Below, piece by piece: positions 44,840 to 54,634 of a DNA stretch of 64,000 bases. The notes beneath the pieces were generated by a model. That model was not told the DNA's origin. It saw only the letters and a list, made by a program, of their open reading frames with translations, and did not search any database. How positions within the stretch are numbered: position 1 is the first letter of the stretch; every line of letters begins with the position of its first letter. Origin of the DNA: Halomonas alimentaria (GTDB lineage: Bacteria; Pseudomonadota; Gammaproteobacteria; Pseudomonadales; Halomonadaceae); the NCBI RefSeq assembly GCF_009902005.1, contig NZ_WUTT01000001.1, positions 1,204,541 to 1,268,540 of the forward strand, read 5' to 3'. Made by a program: the position numbers and the translations under genes.

Positions 44840-45181
44840 ATGGAGTGCCTGTTCTGCAAGATCATCAACCGCGAGATTCCCGCCGAGATCGTCTTCGAGG
44901 ATGACCAGGTGGTGGCCTTCGAGGACATCAATCCCCAGGCGCCTACCCACCTGCTGATCATCCCCAGGAAGCATATCGCCACCCTCAATGACCTCGAGGA
45001 GGGCGACCTGGCGCTGGCGGGGCGCCTGCAGCTCACCGCCGCGCGTCTGGCGAAGGAGCGAGGCTTCGCCGAGGAGGGTTACCGGGTGGTGATGAACTGC
45101 AATGACCAGGGCGGCCAGACGGTCTATCATATTCACATGCACCTGATGGGCGGCCGTCGCTTTACCTGGCCGGCTGGGTAG
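44840..45181 (+). CDS. hinT: HIT family nucleotide phosphoramidase (HinT)
   Basis: A 113-aa HIT protein with CLFCKIINREIPAEIVFEDD at the start and the catalytic histidine triad HIHMH near residues 99-103 preceded by NDQGGQTVY. HinT enzymes hydrolyse purine nucleoside phosphoramidates. GTGAGGAGG lies before the ATG at 44840. Probably the last gene of the thioesterase-prkB-hinT unit, followed by a strong terminator. Confidence 0.93.
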   Translation: MECLFCKIINREIPAEIVFEDDQVVAFEDINPQAPTHLLIIPRKHIATLNDLEEGDLALAGRLQLTAARLAKERGFAEEGYRVVMNCNDQGGQTVYHIHMHLMGGRRFTWPAG

Positions 45182-45244
45182 TCGGCGTTCCTGCGGGCAA
45201 CCGCGCGTTCTACGGTGTTCGGCGCATCAGGTGCATCCTTATAT

Positions 45245-45279
45245 ACAACGGCGCCACCCCTCTGGGGTGGCGCCGTTGT
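45245..45279. terminator. Bidirectional terminator between hinT and the OsmC gene
   Basis: A perfect 16-bp stem, ACAACGGCGCCACCCC (45245-45260) with GGGGTGGCGCCGTTGT (45264-45279), and a 3-nt loop between convergent genes. Confidence 0.88.
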
Positions 45280-45298
45280 GTCATGGGGCTGCTGCCGT

Positions 45299-45718
45299 TC
45301 ACTCCTCGACGATGGTGTAGGAATGGGTCACCTCGACCCCGCCCTTGACCAGCATGATCGAGGCGCTGCAGTACTTCTCGGCTGAGAGCTCCACGGCGCG
45401 CGCGACCTGCTTCTCCTTGAGCCCACGGCCGGTGACGGTGAAGTGGACATGGATCTTCGTGAACACGCTGGGGGTGGCGTCGGCGCGCTCGGCCTCGATG
45501 CTCGCCACGCAGTCACTGACGTCGGCGCGGGCCTTCTCGAGGATATTGAGGATATCGAAGGAGGTGCAAGCCCCCATGCCCATGAGCAGCAGCTCCATGG
45601 GGCGGGGGCCGGTGTTGCGGCCGCCATGGTCGGGCGGACCATCGATGACCACGCTATGGCCGCTGCCCGATTCGGCAACGAACTGGCGGCCGTCGGTCCA
45701 TTTCACTGTGGCTTTCAT
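45299..45718 (-). CDS. OsmC family protein (YhfA-like)
   Basis: A 139-aa OsmC-fold protein of the YhfA branch. Motif GPRPMELLLMGMGACTSFDILNIL provides the first redox cysteine (near residue 50), and LSAEKYCSASIML the second. OsmC proteins reduce organic hydroperoxides with a Cys pair; for YhfA the role is less clear. The start at 45718 has AAAGGAACC before it; the longer frame to 45784 is not family-like. Confidence 0.88.
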   Translation of the reverse strand: MKATVKWTDGRQFVAESGSGHSVVIDGPPDHGGRNTGPRPMELLLMGMGACTSFDILNILEKARADVSDCVASIEAERADATPSVFTKIHVHFTVTGRGLKEKQVARAVELSAEKYCSASIMLVKGGVEVTHSYTIVEE

Positions 45719-45792
45719 GGCAAGGGTTCCTTTTCGATTGTCGGTTAAGGGTGGCCAGCATACAGGTGGATCGCAGCTGCCCATAGCGAGAG

Positions 45793-45899
45793 GCGCTGGG
45801 GACAGGTCGGAGAGGGGGTCCGAGGACCAGGGATGGCCGAGGTAGCCTACAGGGAAGTACTCGTAGCGCCCCCTCGAAGGCCTGTCCCCGGAACAGCCT
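45793..45899 (+). repeat. Structured 107-bp intergenic repeat, copy A
   Basis: Homologous to copy B at 51973-52079. Closing stem GGGGACAGG (45799-45807) / CCTGTCCCC (45882-45890), second stem GAGGGGG (45813-45819) / CCCCCTC (45870-45876), and inside two small hairpins with loops AGGGAT (45830-45835) and AGGGAA (45852-45857, flanked by TAC/GTA). It lies between two minus-strand genes, so the loop-bearing strand is antisense to both. The rest of the 215-bp gap (45719-45933) shows nothing else. Confidence 0.8.
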
Positions 45900-45933
45900 C
45901 GAGCAATCCTGCCACCCGCTCACAGCCTTCGGT

Positions 45934-47618
<1,685 letters not shown>

Positions 47619-47700
47619 GGAGGAGGCTCCTGGGTCGGGGTGTCCGGTTGACGGTCGTGGGCGCGCGCCGCATGCTGGGCGCTGCGCCGTCACCGCCGGC

Positions 47701-47728
47701 AGGACAGGCCGACGGCGGCCTGTATAAT
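47701..47728 (+). promoter_or_regulatory. Promoter of lptD
   Basis: An extended -10 TG-TATAAT (hexamer 47723-47728, perfect consensus) with AGGACA (47701-47706) at a 16-nt spacing as -35, 33 nt before the lptD ATG. Confidence 0.7.
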
Positions 47729-47760
47729 AGCGTTTCACCTCGCCAAGGACATCGACCAAC

Positions 47761-50202
47761 ATGGGCAAGCGACTCTCATGGAAGGCCCTTGCAGGCCTGG
47801 TGGCCGCGGGTCTTGGCAGCGGCCCGCTGCTGGCGGCCCCGCCGGAGCCCCTGCCTGCCGAGCAACTCGACTTCCGCCCCTGGGGCAGCGAGAGCCCGGG
47901 AGCTTCCCTGTGCCGCGGCGTCTACGTGATGCCCGACTACCGCCTGCCGCCCCCCGAGCCGGGCAAGGTGGCCAGCGAGTCGGCGAGTGCCAGCTACGGC
48001 GAGGATGGCGAGACCCTGCTGCGCGGCGAGGTGGTGTTGCGCCGCGACAACGCCCAGCTCGAGACCCCTCAGGTGCGGGTGCCATCAAACCGGGAACGTG
48101 CCTTCGCCGAGGGTCCTCTGGCCCTGCGCGACCAGGGGTTGCTGGTGCGCGGCAGCGCCGCTGAACTCTCGCTGGTCAACGACGCCGCCAGTGTCGACGA
48201 GGCGCACTACGTCATCCACGACCGCCACCTGCGCGGCGATGCCCAGCGCCTGGCGCGCCTGGAGGACGGCCGCTACCGGCTCTCCTCGGCGAGCTTCACC
48301 ACCTGCGATCCGGGTGACAACCTGTGGCAACTGGTCGGCGGCGATGTGATGCTCGATCGCGAGAGTGGCTTCGGCACCGCCCGCCATGCCCGGCTGGAGG
48401 TCAAGGACGTGCCGGTCTTCTACTGGCCCTGGGTGCGCTTCCCCATCGACGACCGCCGTCATACCGGCTTCCTGTGGCCGGCGGTGGGCTTCTCCACCGA
48501 CTCGCTGGACTATGCCCAGCCCTTCTACTGGAACATCGCCCCCGACCAGGACGCCACCATCACGCCGCGCTGGATCAGCGATCGCGGCCTGCTGCTGGGC
48601 GGCCAGTACCGCTACCTGTTCGCCGAGTCGGCCGGGCAGATCGAGGGCGCCTGGCTCGACAGCGACGATGGCGGTGACAGCGACAACCCCAACGATGCGG
48701 CGCGCCGCTTCGAGGGCGAGGAGCGCTGGTACCTCGACTATCGCCACGCCGGTACCCTGAGCCCGCGCAGCCGCTACCAGCTGCGCTACGGGGCGGCCAG
48801 CGACGGCCGCTACTTCGACGACTTCGGCAGCGACTTCGCCGAGCAGAACACCTCGTCCATGTCGCGCCTGGCCCAGGTCGACTACCGCGGCGACACCTGG
48901 CGCCTCGATGCCCGCGCCCAGGGGTTCCAGAAGCTCGATGACCCGCTGCTGGAGAGGGACAAGCCCTTCTACCGCCTGCCCAGCTTGACTGCGTCGGCGC
49001 GCTGGAACCAGCAGAGCGGCTTCTACCAGCAGTGGCAGAGCAACTACAGCTACTTCTGGCGCGACATCGACGAGGCAGCGTTACCGAATACCGAGCGTTT
49101 TGATCGTGAATCGGCCACCGGCTCGCGGCTGCATCTTGCGCCGGCCGTGGGCTGGCGCTTCGACGAGAGCTGGGGTCACCTGGAGCCGCGCCTGGAGTGG
49201 CTCGGCACTGCCTACGCGCTGGACTATGGCGAGCGCGGCACCGACCGCGATACTTCGTTGACCCGCAGCGTGCCAGTCACCTCCGTGGACGCCGGCCTGG
49301 TGTTCGAGCGCGAGCTCGACCTGGGAGGGCGGGGTTACCGCCAGACCCTGGAGCCCCGCGCCAACTACGCCTATGTGCCGGCCCGCGACCAGAGCGATTT
49401 CCCCGACTTCGATACCAGCGAGCGCGCCTTCTCCTGGAACCAGTTGTGGTCGCCGCACCGCTTCTCGGGCAGCGACCGGGTGGGGGACCTCAACCGCCTC
49501 TCCCTGGGTCTCGAGTCGCGGCTGCTGGATGACGACAGCGGCCGCCAGCGGCTCTCCCTGGGGCTGGGCCAGGCGCTCTACTTCGAGGACCGCAGCATCG
49601 ATATGGATGGCAACCCCGACGAGTTGCCGACCAACGGCGCGGATTACTATCGCGCCACCCGCGATCGCTCGCCGCTGGTCGCCAACGCCGACTGGCAGCT
49701 CACCGAGAGCTGGCGCACCCGCTGGCAGTGGCTGTATGACGACGACCTGGAGCGTACCGAGCGCGCCGGGGTCGAACTGCAGTACCGCTCGCCGAATGGG
49801 CACGCGTTGAACCTCGGCTACCGCTGGGAGCTCGAAGGGTTCGATCCCTCGCTGGATCAGTTCGACGACGACTTTCGCAACTATGATCGCGAGGAGTACG
49901 ACGCCTCCTTCGCCTGGAAGGCCGGCCGGCGCGTCGACCTGATCGGTCGCCTGCTCTACGACAACACCAACGACCGCGCCCTGGAGCAGCTCGCCGGGGT
50001 GCAGTGGAACGACTGCTGCTACGGCGTTCAGCTGGTGTGGCGCGAGTGGATCGACGACAACGACACCGGCAACCTGGCCGATGACTTCACCGATCGCGGG
50101 GTCTTCCTGCGTTTCGTGTTCAAGGGCCTCGGCGGCGTGGGCCGCGGGGCCGACAGCTACTTCGAGGAGGCCATCCCCGGCTACCGCAGTACCGCCTTCT
50201 GA
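47761..50202 (+). CDS. lptD: LPS-assembly outer membrane protein LptD
   Basis: An 813-aa protein. Signal peptide (cleavage near residue 26), periplasmic LptA-like jellyroll domain to about residue 220, then a large beta-barrel. The four structural cysteines of LptD are present: one near residue 51, one in SFTTCDPGD and a pair in WNDCCYGVQL near the end, which form the inter-domain disulfides. It inserts LPS into the outer leaflet with LptE. First gene of lptD-surA-pdxA-rsmA-apaG-apaH, as in E. coli and Pseudomonas. Confidence 0.96.
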   Translation: MGKRLSWKALAGLVAAGLGSGPLLAAPPEPLPAEQLDFRPWGSESPGASLCRGVYVMPDYRLPPPEPGKVASESASASYGEDGETLLRGEVVLRRDNAQLETPQVRVPSNRERAFAEGPLALRDQGLLVRGSAAELSLVNDAASVDEAHYVIHDRHLRGDAQRLARLEDGRYRLSSASFTTCDPGDNLWQLVGGDVMLDRESGFGTARHARLEVKDVPVFYWPWVRFPIDDRRHTGFLWPAVGFSTDSLDYAQPFYWNIAPDQDATITPRWISDRGLLLGGQYRYLFAESAGQIEGAWLDSDDGGDSDNPNDAARRFEGEERWYLDYRHAGTLSPRSRYQLRYGAASDGRYFDDFGSDFAEQNTSSMSRLAQVDYRGDTWRLDARAQGFQKLDDPLLERDKPFYRLPSLTASARWNQQSGFYQQWQSNYSYFWRDIDEAALPNTERFDRESATGSRLHLAPAVGWRFDESWGHLEPRLEWLGTAYALDYGERGTDRDTSLTRSVPVTSVDAGLVFERELDLGGRGYRQTLEPRANYAYVPARDQSDFPDFDTSERAFSWNQLWSPHRFSGSDRVGDLNRLSLGLESRLLDDDSGRQRLSLGLGQALYFEDRSIDMDGNPDELPTNGADYYRATRDRSPLVANADWQLTESWRTRWQWLYDDDLERTERAGVELQYRSPNGHALNLGYRWELEGFDPSLDQFDDDFRNYDREEYDASFAWKAGRRVDLIGRLLYDNTNDRALEQLAGVQWNDCCYGVQLVWREWIDDNDTGNLADDFTDRGVFLRFVFKGLGGVGRGADSYFEEAIPGYRSTAF

Positions 50203-50225
50203 GCCGGATGGCCCGTTAGAGAGGA

Positions 50226-50900
50226 ATGATGAAAGGACAGCACAGCATGCGCAGTCGCCGCACCCCCTTCCTGGCCGCCGGCCTGGCCATGGCCCTGGGC
50301 CTCGCCACCGTGCCCGTCACCCAGGCCCAGGAGCCGCCTTCTACCCAGCGCCAGGCGCTGGATCGGATCGTGGCGGTGGTCAACGAGGGGGCGATCATGC
50401 AGAGCCAGCTCGAGGATCGCCTCGCCCAGGTGCGCAGCCAGATGGGCGCCCAGCAGCAGGAGCTGCCCCCCGCCGGGACCCTGCGCGAGCAGGTCCTGGA
50501 GCAGATGATCCTCGAGGAGATCCAGTGGCAGATGGCGGATGAGGCCGGACTCACGGTGGATGACACCGACCTCAACCGCCAGGTGCGTGGCATCGCCGAG
50601 CGCAACGGCATGAGCCTGGAGCAGTTCGCCGATACCCTGGAGGCCGACGGCCTGACGCTGGCCGGCGTGCGCGAGGAGATCCGCCGCGAGCTGACCCTGC
50701 GCCAGCTGCAGCAGCGTCGCGTGGGCAGCCGGGTCAATCTCTCCGAGCGGGAGGTGGAACGCTTCATGGAGCAGGAAGGCGTCGGCCGCGAGCAGGCCCA
50801 GCAGGCCCTCTTCCAGCGCAAGGCCAACGAGGAGCTCGGCGCCTGGTTGCAGGAGATCCGTTCCCAGGCCTTCGTCGACAACCGCCTCGACGAGCGCTGA
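50226..50900 (+). CDS. surA: SurA-type periplasmic chaperone without parvulin domains
   Basis: A 224-aa protein; E. coli SurA is 428 aa. Signal peptide (cleavage after AQA near residue 35), then the SurA_N domain (LDRIVAVVNEGAIMQSQLEDRL, LREQVLEQMILEEIQWQMA, NGMSLEQFADTL, REEIRRELTLRQL). Immediately after RVGSRVNLSEREVERFM the sequence goes to the SurA C-terminal helix (QALFQRKANEELGAWLQEIRSQAFVDNRL), with both ~100-residue parvulin PPIase domains absent. The reading frame is uninterrupted, so this is a compact form and not a broken gene. Start is uncertain among 50226, 50229 and 50247. It chaperones outer-membrane proteins and is co-transcribed with lptD; the stop overlaps pdxA (TGATG). Confidence 0.88.
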   Translation: MMKGQHSMRSRRTPFLAAGLAMALGLATVPVTQAQEPPSTQRQALDRIVAVVNEGAIMQSQLEDRLAQVRSQMGAQQQELPPAGTLREQVLEQMILEEIQWQMADEAGLTVDDTDLNRQVRGIAERNGMSLEQFADTLEADGLTLAGVREEIRRELTLRQLQQRRVGSRVNLSEREVERFMEQEGVGREQAQQALFQRKANEELGAWLQEIRSQAFVDNRLDER

Positions 50901-51949
50901 TGGCGACCCCCGCCGCGCCGGTCCTGGCGCTGACCAGCGGTGAGCCCGCGGGCATCGGGCCCGAACTCGTGCTGATGCTGGCCGCCGAGGGCGTGGCCGG
51001 CACCCGCCCGGTGGCGGTGGGTGACCCTGGCCTGCTCGCCGAGCGCGCCGCCGCCCTCGGCCTGGCGGTGGAACTGGTCGAGCTCGCCCCGGGCGAGGCG
51101 GTGCCAGCGGCGCGCCCCGGGCGGCTGCCGGTATGGCCGGTAGCACTGCGTGCCCCGGTGCGCCCCGGCGTACTCGAGGTCGCCAATGCCGACTACGTGC
51201 TCGAGACCCTGGACGTGGCGATCCACGCCTGTCGTGCGGGCCAGGCCGCGGGCATGGTCACCGCGCCGTTGCACAAGGGCGTGATCCTCGACGCCGGGCA
51301 TGCGAGGTTCACCGGCCACACCGAGTACCTGCGCGACGCCTGTGGCGTCGAGGAGGTGGTGATGATGCTCGCCACCGACGCCGCCCTGCATGCCGAACGG
51401 CCCGGCTGGATGGGGAGCGCCGCCTTGCGGGTGGCCCTGGCGACTACCCATCTGCCGCTGCGCGAGGTGGCCGATGCCATCACCCGTGAGCGCCTGATGC
51501 GGGTGCTGCGCATCCTCGATGCCGACCTGATGCGCTGGTTCGGGGTGGCCAGGCCGCGTATCGCGGTGTGCGGGCTCAACCCCCACGCCGGCGAAGGCGG
51601 CCACCTCGGCCGCGAGGAGCTCGAGGTGATCGAACCCACCCTCGAGGCGTTGCGGGGCGAGGGGCTGACCCTCGACGGTCCGCTCCCCGCCGATACCCTG
51701 TTCACCCCGCGTCACCTGACAGGCGTGGATGCGGTGCTGGCCATGTACCATGACCAGGGCCTGCCGGTGCTCAAGTACGCGGGCTTCGGCCGCGCCGCCA
51801 ATATCACCCTGGGGTTGCCGCTGGTGCGAACCTCGGTGGATCACGGCACCGCCCTGGACCTGGCCGGCACGGGTCGCGCCGATCCCGGCAGCCTGAGGGT
51901 CGCCGTGGCGCTGGCCGCGCAGATGGCCGCCCGCGGCGGTGGCAACTGA
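50900..51949 (+). CDS. pdxA: 4-hydroxythreonine-4-phosphate dehydrogenase
   Basis: A 349-aa PdxA of the DXP-dependent pyridoxal phosphate pathway. Motifs TSGEPAGIGPEL at the start, TAPLHKGVILDAGHARFTGHTEYL (metal-binding His), CGLNPHAGEGGHLGREE and YHDQGLPVLKY (metal-binding His), and the C-terminal VRTSVDHGTALDLAGTG. Coupled to surA by a one-base stop/start overlap; the next gene rsmA is 186 nt away, with repeat copy B between. Confidence 0.96.
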   Translation: MATPAAPVLALTSGEPAGIGPELVLMLAAEGVAGTRPVAVGDPGLLAERAAALGLAVELVELAPGEAVPAARPGRLPVWPVALRAPVRPGVLEVANADYVLETLDVAIHACRAGQAAGMVTAPLHKGVILDAGHARFTGHTEYLRDACGVEEVVMMLATDAALHAERPGWMGSAALRVALATTHLPLREVADAITRERLMRVLRILDADLMRWFGVARPRIAVCGLNPHAGEGGHLGREELEVIEPTLEALRGEGLTLDGPLPADTLFTPRHLTGVDAVLAMYHDQGLPVLKYAGFGRAANITLGLPLVRTSVDHGTALDLAGTGRADPGSLRVAVALAAQMAARGGGN

Positions 51950-51972
51950 ACCAGAATCTGGGCCGTTCAAGG

Positions 51973-52079
51973 GGCGCCGGGGATAGACCGAAGTGGAGGT
52001 CCGATTCCAGGGAAGGAATCGGTAGCGTACAGGGAAGTATTCACAGCGCCTCCGCGAAGGGTCTATCGCCGGAACAGCC
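51973..52079 (+). repeat. Structured 107-bp intergenic repeat, copy B
   Basis: Homologous to copy A at 45793-45899. Closing stem GGGGATAGACC (51979-51989) / GGTCTATCGCC (52060-52070) with one mismatch, second stem GTGGAGG (51993-51999) / CCTCCGC (52049-52055), hairpin 1 CCGATTCC (52001-52008) / GGAATCGG (52015-52022) with loop AGGGAA, hairpin 2 TAC AGGGAA GTA (52028-52039). It lies on the sense strand between pdxA and rsmA. GTACAGGGAAGT (52027-52038) matches 11 of 12 positions of the CsrA consensus RUACARGGAUGU. Confidence 0.8.
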
Positions 52080-52135
52080 CCGAATCAGCGGCGATGCGAT
52101 AGTTAGATTATCCAGCGATAGAAGGACACCCCTGA

Positions 52136-52954
52136 ATGGCATCTCGCCCCCCGGTCCACCGGGCCCGCAAGCGCTTCGGCCAGAACTTCCTGCGTGACCG
52201 CGGCATCATCTCCCGCATCGTGCGGGCCATCGGGCCGCGCCCCGGCGAGCGGATCGTGGAGATCGGCCCCGGCCAGGGGGCGCTCACCGAGCCGCTGCTG
52301 GAGGCCGCAGGCGGTCGCCTGGAAGTGATCGAGCTCGACCGCGACCTGATTCCCGGGCTGCGCGTGCAGTTCTTCAACTATCCCGACTTCGTGATCCACG
52401 AGGGCGATGCGCTCAAGGTCGACTTCCGCGCCCTGCGCGGCGAGGGGGAGCCGCTGCGTGTCGTCGGCAACCTGCCCTACAACATCTCCACCCCGCTGAT
52501 CGCCCACCTGCTCCAGGCCGGCGATACCGTCGCCGACATGCACTTCATGCTGCAGAAGGAGGTGGTGGAACGCCTGGCCGCCGAGCCGGGCGGCCCCGAC
52601 TGGGGACGCCTCTCGGTGATGGCCCAGTACCGCTGCCGGGTGGAATCGCTGTTCGTGGTACCGCCGGAGGCCTTCGTGCCGCGGCCCAAGGTGGACTCCG
52701 CCATCGTGCGGCTCACCCCCCATGCCGAGCTGCCCCATCCGGCACGCGACGAGGCGCTGCTGGCGGCGATCGTCAAGGAGGCCTTCGGTCAGCGCCGCAA
52801 GACCCTGCGCAACAACCTCAAGGGGCGCATCACCGCCGCCGAACTCGAGGCACTCGACATCGACCCCGGCCGGCGCCCCCAGACACTCTCCGTGGCGGAG
52901 TTCGTGCGTATCGCCGACCACCTGGCCCAGACGACAGGGGAGGCCCGCCCATGA
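52136..52954 (+). CDS. rsmA: 16S rRNA (adenine-1518/1519-N6)-dimethyltransferase
   Basis: A 272-aa KsgA. Motif [15 protein letters not shown] at the N terminus, SAM-binding [15 protein letters not shown] (about 41-55), catalytic [11 protein letters not shown], and the C-terminal [12 protein letters not shown] region. It dimethylates two adjacent adenines at the end of 16S rRNA, a late 30S checkpoint. AGAAGGAC lies before the ATG; its stop overlaps apaG (ATGA). Confidence 0.97.
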   Translation: MASRPPVHRARKRFGQNFLRDRGIISRIVRAIGPRPGERIVEIGPGQGALTEPLLEAAGGRLEVIELDRDLIPGLRVQFFNYPDFVIHEGDALKVDFRALRGEGEPLRVVGNLPYNISTPLIAHLLQAGDTVADMHFMLQKEVVERLAAEPGGPDWGRLSVMAQYRCRVESLFVVPPEAFVPRPKVDSAIVRLTPHAELPHPARDEALLAAIVKEAFGQRRKTLRNNLKGRITAAELEALDIDPGRRPQTLSVAEFVRIADHLAQTTGEARP

Positions 52955-53400
52955 GCGATCGAGTCGCCAGCGGAGACGCCCCCAAGGATGAATCGCGAGT
53001 CGCCAGCGGAGACGCCCCCAAGGATGAATCGCGAGGCGTGAGCGTCGAGGTCCAGCCGGAGTTTCGTGCCGATGAGTCTGCCCCCGGCGAGGGGCGCTAC
53101 GTGTTCAGCTACACGGTGACCGTGCACAATGCCTCGCGCCACAGTGTCCAGCTGATGGCCCGCCACTGGACCATCACCCAGGGTAGCGGCAAGGTCCAGG
53201 ACGTGCGCGGCAAGGGGGTGGTGGGGCAGCAGCCGGTGATCGGCCCCGGCCAGCACTTCCGCTACACCAGCCGGGCGATCCTCGATGGACCGGTGGGGGT
53301 GATGCAGGGCGACTACACCTGCGTGGATACCGCCACCCAGCGCCCCTTCGAGGTGCCCATCGCACCCTTTCGCCTGGCCTGCCCCAACCAGGTCCACTGA
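52951..53400 (+). CDS. apaG: ApaG protein with duplicated N-terminal extension
   Basis: A 149-aa protein; typical ApaG is about 125 aa. Residues 4-15 and 16-27 are a perfect 12-residue duplication [12 protein letters not shown], polar and probably disordered. The ApaG fibronectin-III-like domain starts at about residue 29: [34 protein letters not shown], then [19 protein letters not shown]. ApaG function is unresolved (Mg/Co tolerance phenotype in Salmonella). Coupled to rsmA by ATGA; apaH follows after 41 nt. Confidence 0.93.
   Translation: MSDRVASGDAPKDESRVASGDAPKDESRGVSVEVQPEFRADESAPGEGRYVFSYTVTVHNASRHSVQLMARHWTITQGSGKVQDVRGKGVVGQQPVIGPGQHFRYTSRAILDGPVGVMQGDYTCVDTATQRPFEVPIAPFRLACPNQVH
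52960..53031 (+). repeat. Two perfect 36-bp tandem repeats in apaG
   Basis: Unit 1 at 52960-52995 and unit 2 at 52996-53031 are identical, each beginning CGAGTCGCCAGCGGAGACGC; the first 4 bp of a third unit follow. The unit is a multiple of three and encodes 12 residues. Confidence 0.95.
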
Positions 53401-53441
53401 ATCCACTGCACTCGAGCCCCAACCGAATACCGGGAGAGCCC

Positions 53442-54263
53442 ATGACCACCTATGCCATCGGCGACCTCCAGGGCTGCCATGCCGAGTTCGTCGAACTGCT
53501 CGAGACCCTGGACTTCGACCCGCGGAATGACCGGCTGTGGCTGGCCGGCGACCTGGTCAACCGTGGCCCCGGGTCACTCGACTGCCTGCGAGAGGTCGAG
53601 GCGCTTGGCGACGCCGCGCTGACGGTGCTTGGCAACCATGACCTGCACCTGCTGGCGGTGGCGCGGGGCGGCGCTGCGCTCAATCGCAAGGACACCCTGG
53701 ACGCCATCCTCGCCGCTCCCGATCGCGAACGGCTGCTTGACTGGCTGCAGTCGCGGCCGCTGTTGGTGCGCGAGACGCTGGGCGGCGAGGATACCCTGAT
53801 GACCCATGCCGGGCTGCTGCCCCAGTGGACGCCGGAGCTGGCCGCGACGCTGGCCGCGGAGGTAGAAGCGGTGTTGCGCGACGAGCGCGGCGGCGCCTTC
53901 CTCGAGCGCATGTACGGCAATGCACCGGACCAGTGGCGCGATGACCTCGATGGCATCGACCGTCTGCGCGCCATCGTCAACGTCCTGACCCGCATGCGCT
54001 TCATCGACGCCCAGGGGCGGCTGGACTTTGCCGCCAAGGAGGGGCTCGACAGCGCCCCGGCGGGCTTCGAGCCCTGGTTCCGCTATCCCCGCGGCGACGA
54101 TGTTCGGCTGATCTTCGGCCACTGGGCGGCCTTGCAGGGCGAGACCCCCGGCAGCCGGGTCAACGCCTGTGCGCTGGATACCGGTTGCGTGTGGGGAGGT
54201 TCGCTGACGGCCCTGGATCTGGTCAGCGGCGAGCGTACCAGCGTGCCCAGCCGGCGGCGTTGA
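53442..54263 (+). CDS. apaH: Symmetrical bis(5'-nucleosyl)-tetraphosphatase
   Basis: A 273-aa calcineurin-like phosphoesterase that splits Ap4A to two ADP. Metal motifs IGDLQGCHAEF, LAGDLVNRGPGS, LGNHDLHLLAVARG and MTHAGLLPQW, and GHWAALQGETPG near the C terminus. GGGAGAGCCC precedes the ATG. Last gene of the classic lptD-apaH operon. Confidence 0.97.
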   Translation: MTTYAIGDLQGCHAEFVELLETLDFDPRNDRLWLAGDLVNRGPGSLDCLREVEALGDAALTVLGNHDLHLLAVARGGAALNRKDTLDAILAAPDRERLLDWLQSRPLLVRETLGGEDTLMTHAGLLPQWTPELAATLAAEVEAVLRDERGGAFLERMYGNAPDQWRDDLDGIDRLRAIVNVLTRMRFIDAQGRLDFAAKEGLDSAPAGFEPWFRYPRGDDVRLIFGHWAALQGETPGSRVNACALDTGCVWGGSLTALDLVSGERTSVPSRRR

Positions 54264-54311
54264 ACACGGCTATCCTTTCCTTCCGATCACTTCCTGACAC
54301 GAGGCGCCTCC

Positions 54312-54632
54312 ATGAGCTTCCAGCATCTCGATATTGCCACCCTCACGACCTGGCTCGACGAGGGTCGCGACGCCGCGCTGGTGGATATTCGCGACGCCCT
54401 GAGCTTCGCCCAGGGACATATTCCCGGCAGCCGGCGGCTCGATAACGACACGGTGGGCGACTTTATCGAGACGACCCCCGTCGAGCGCCCGGTGGTGGTG
54501 GTCTGCTACCACGGCCACTCCAGCCAGCAGGCCGCCGCCTGGCTGGCCGGCCAGGGATTCGCGGCCGTCTACAGCCTCGACGGCGGCTTCACCGATTGGC
54601 AGCTGCGCCACCCCGAGCGGGTGGAGGCCTGA
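54312..54632 (+). CDS. glpE: Thiosulfate sulfurtransferase (single-domain rhodanese GlpE)
   Basis: A 106-aa rhodanese, the same size as E. coli GlpE (108 aa). The active-site loop CYHGHSSQ with the catalytic Cys near residue 64 is the GlpE type. It transfers sulfur from thiosulfate to cyanide or thioredoxin. In Pseudomonas aeruginosa glpE is followed by prkA-yeaH-spoVR and then cca; here cca follows after 2 nt. Confidence 0.93.
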   Translation: MSFQHLDIATLTTWLDEGRDAALVDIRDALSFAQGHIPGSRRLDNDTVGDFIETTPVERPVVVVCYHGHSSQQAAAWLAGQGFAAVYSLDGGFTDWQLRHPERVEA

Positions 54633-54634
54633 GC

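Noticed and set aside
50226..50900. surA as a frameshifted or truncated pseudogene
   Set aside because: The N domain joins the C-terminal helix in one uninterrupted frame with normal signal peptide and operon overlap; a compact variant is more likely than decay.
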